Positions 4,467 to 5,446 of a DNA stretch of 5,446 bases are shown here, piece after piece. Position 1 is the first letter of the stretch. The number at the start of each line of letters is the position of its first letter. Position numbers and translations under genes: made by a program. Origin of the DNA: Streptococcaceae bacterium. GTDB taxonomy: Bacteria; Bacillota; Bacilli; Lactobacillales; Streptococcaceae. The notes below the pieces were generated by a model. That model did not search any database and was not told where the DNA came from. It worked only from the letters and a program-made list of their open reading frames with translations. Where the stretch lies: positions 1 to 5,446 of the forward strand of contig JAITHN010000024.1 of NCBI GenBank assembly GCA_031279745.1, written 5' to 3'.

Positions 4467-5446
4467 ATGTTTGAAGTAAAAGTTTTTGATTACGAGGATA
4501 TTCAATTAATCCCGAATAAATGCCTCATCCAAAGTCGTAGTGAGGCATCGACAAGAGTGACCTTAGGAAAGCACACGTTCAAAATCCCTGTCGTCCCTGC
4601 AAACATGCAAACCATTATCGATGAAAAAATCGCAGAGTTATTGGCTGAGCAAGGTTATTTCTATATCATGCATCGCTTTGACGAAGCATCTAGACCTGCT
4701 TTCATCCGTCAAATGGAAGCAAAAAATCTAATTTCTTCAATTTCAGTTGGAGTGAAGCCTGATGAATACCGATTTATCGAAGAGTTAGCAGAACTTTCCC
4801 TATCGCCAGACTACATCACGATTGACATCGCGCACGGTCATGCCAACACGGTCATTGACATGATTCGACATATCAAAAAGCATCTTCCTGAAACCTTTGT
4901 CATCGCTGGAAATGTGGGAACCCCAGATGCGGTTAGGGAATTAGAAAATGCCGGAGCGGATGCAACGAAGGTCGGCATCGGCCCAGGGAAGGTCTGTATT
5001 ACAAAAATCAAAACAGGTTTTGGAACTGGCGGATGGCAACTTGCGGCATTGCGCTGGTGCGCCAAAGCTGCAACTAAGCCTATCATTGCAGATGGCGGAA
5101 TCCGTACGCATGGTGATATTGCAAAAAGCATTCGCTTTGGTGCGAGCATGGTCATGATTGGTTCTTTATTTGCAGGCCATGAAGAAAGCCCCGGAGAAAC
5201 GATTGAGCAAGACGGCGTACTTTTAAAAGAGTATTTTGGTAGTGCTTCTGAGTTCCAAAAAGGCGAGCGAAAAAATGTCGAAGGAAAAAAGATTTGGGTT
5301 CGCCATAAAGGAGCTTTGAACGATACCCTCGTTGAGATGGAACAAGATTTACAGAGCGCAATCTCTTACGCAGGTGGGCGTAATTTGGAAGCCCTTCGTA
5401 AAGTGGATTATGTCATCTTGAAAAACTCTATTTATAATGGTGATAC
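4467..5446 (+). CDS. guaC: GMP reductase, Firmicutes type (3' end outside window)
   Basis: The reading frame is open from the ATG at 4467 to the right edge, giving 326 complete codons ending NSIYNGD. Firmicutes GuaC proteins are about 325-330 residues, so only a few codons should be missing. The enzyme reduces GMP to IMP with NADPH, releasing ammonia, and lets guanine nucleotides be reconverted to adenine nucleotides. It is an IMPDH/GMPR-family TIM barrel: the start MFEVKVFDYEDIQLIPN is characteristic, the catalytic loop GIGPGKVCITK places the nucleophile at Cys177, followed by KTGFGTGGWQ (182-191), and the phosphate-binding ADGGIR and MIGSLFAG segments are at 208-213 and 230-237. There is no CBS domain insertion, which separates it from IMP dehydrogenase. 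It is divergent from the deoB operon, with a PurBox between them. A reverse-strand open frame within it is a shadow. Confidence 0.96.
   Translation, partial: MFEVKVFDYEDIQLIPNKCLIQSRSEASTRVTLGKHTFKIPVVPANMQTIIDEKIAELLAEQGYFYIMHRFDEASRPAFIRQMEAKNLISSISVGVKPDEYRFIEELAELSLSPDYITIDIAHGHANTVIDMIRHIKKHLPETFVIAGNVGTPDAVRELENAGADATKVGIGPGKVCITKIKTGFGTGGWQLAALRWCAKAATKPIIADGGIRTHGDIAKSIRFGASMVMIGSLFAGHEESPGETIEQDGVLLKEYFGSASEFQKGERKNVEGKKIWVRHKGALNDTLVEMEQDLQSAISYAGGRNLEALRKVDYVILKNSIYNGD

Noticed and set aside
4838..5155. 105-codon open frame on the minus strand inside guaC
   Set aside because: It lies wholly antisense to a well-conserved GMP reductase, has no convincing ribosome site, and its composition is that of a reverse shadow.
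1..5446. Mobile elements, CRISPR, prophage or defence genes
   Set aside because: No transposase, integrase, repeat array or target duplication is visible; all large frames are housekeeping purine or aromatic metabolism genes.

Overview
The window looks like chromosomal DNA of a low-GC Gram-positive bacterium, most likely a member of the Lactobacillales (a Carnobacterium- or Enterococcus-like lineage is my best guess, not provable from this sequence). The reasons are the strong AAAGGAG-type ribosome binding sites, the moderate to low GC, the Firmicutes-type GMP reductase and Prs sequences, and a near-perfect match to the PurBox described for lactococcal PurR. I see no mobile element, tRNA, rRNA or CRISPR array.

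Layout from left to right: (1) bases 1-140, plus strand, hold the last 45 residues of an AroQ-class chorismate mutase. (2) Bases 141-268 are a convergent intergenic region with a long two-part hairpin (216-257) that can serve as a terminator on both strands. (3) prs (PRPP synthetase) is at 269-1237, minus strand, with its own good promoter at 1270-1298. (4) A tight minus-strand operon runs deoB (4252-3044), trimeric purine nucleoside phosphorylase punA (3031-2213), hexameric-type deoD (2201-1491), and then a previously easy-to-miss 31-codon gene (1475-1380). That small gene encodes a one-helix membrane peptide and has the strongest ribosome binding site in the window. Gene gaps in this operon are 11-15 bases. 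(5) A 214-base divergent control region (4253-4466) follows. (6) guaC (GMP reductase) starts at 4467 on the plus strand and runs off the right edge, lacking only its last few codons.

The metabolic logic is coherent. The two phosphorylases split purine (deoxy)ribonucleosides into base plus (deoxy)ribose-1-phosphate. DeoB converts the sugar phosphate to the 5-phosphate. Prs turns ribose-5-phosphate into PRPP, which salvage phosphoribosyltransferases need to recapture the bases. GuaC returns GMP to IMP so the adenine and guanine pools can be rebalanced. The window is therefore a purine salvage and interconversion locus next to an aromatic amino acid gene.

The enzymes are ordinary. The parts worth a second look are the small membrane peptide at the end of the nucleoside operon, and the divergent deoB/guaC control region. 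The latter packs a PurBox, a cre-like site, a 16-base perfect palindrome over a candidate deoB promoter, and a palindrome at a candidate guaC start site into about 120 bases.
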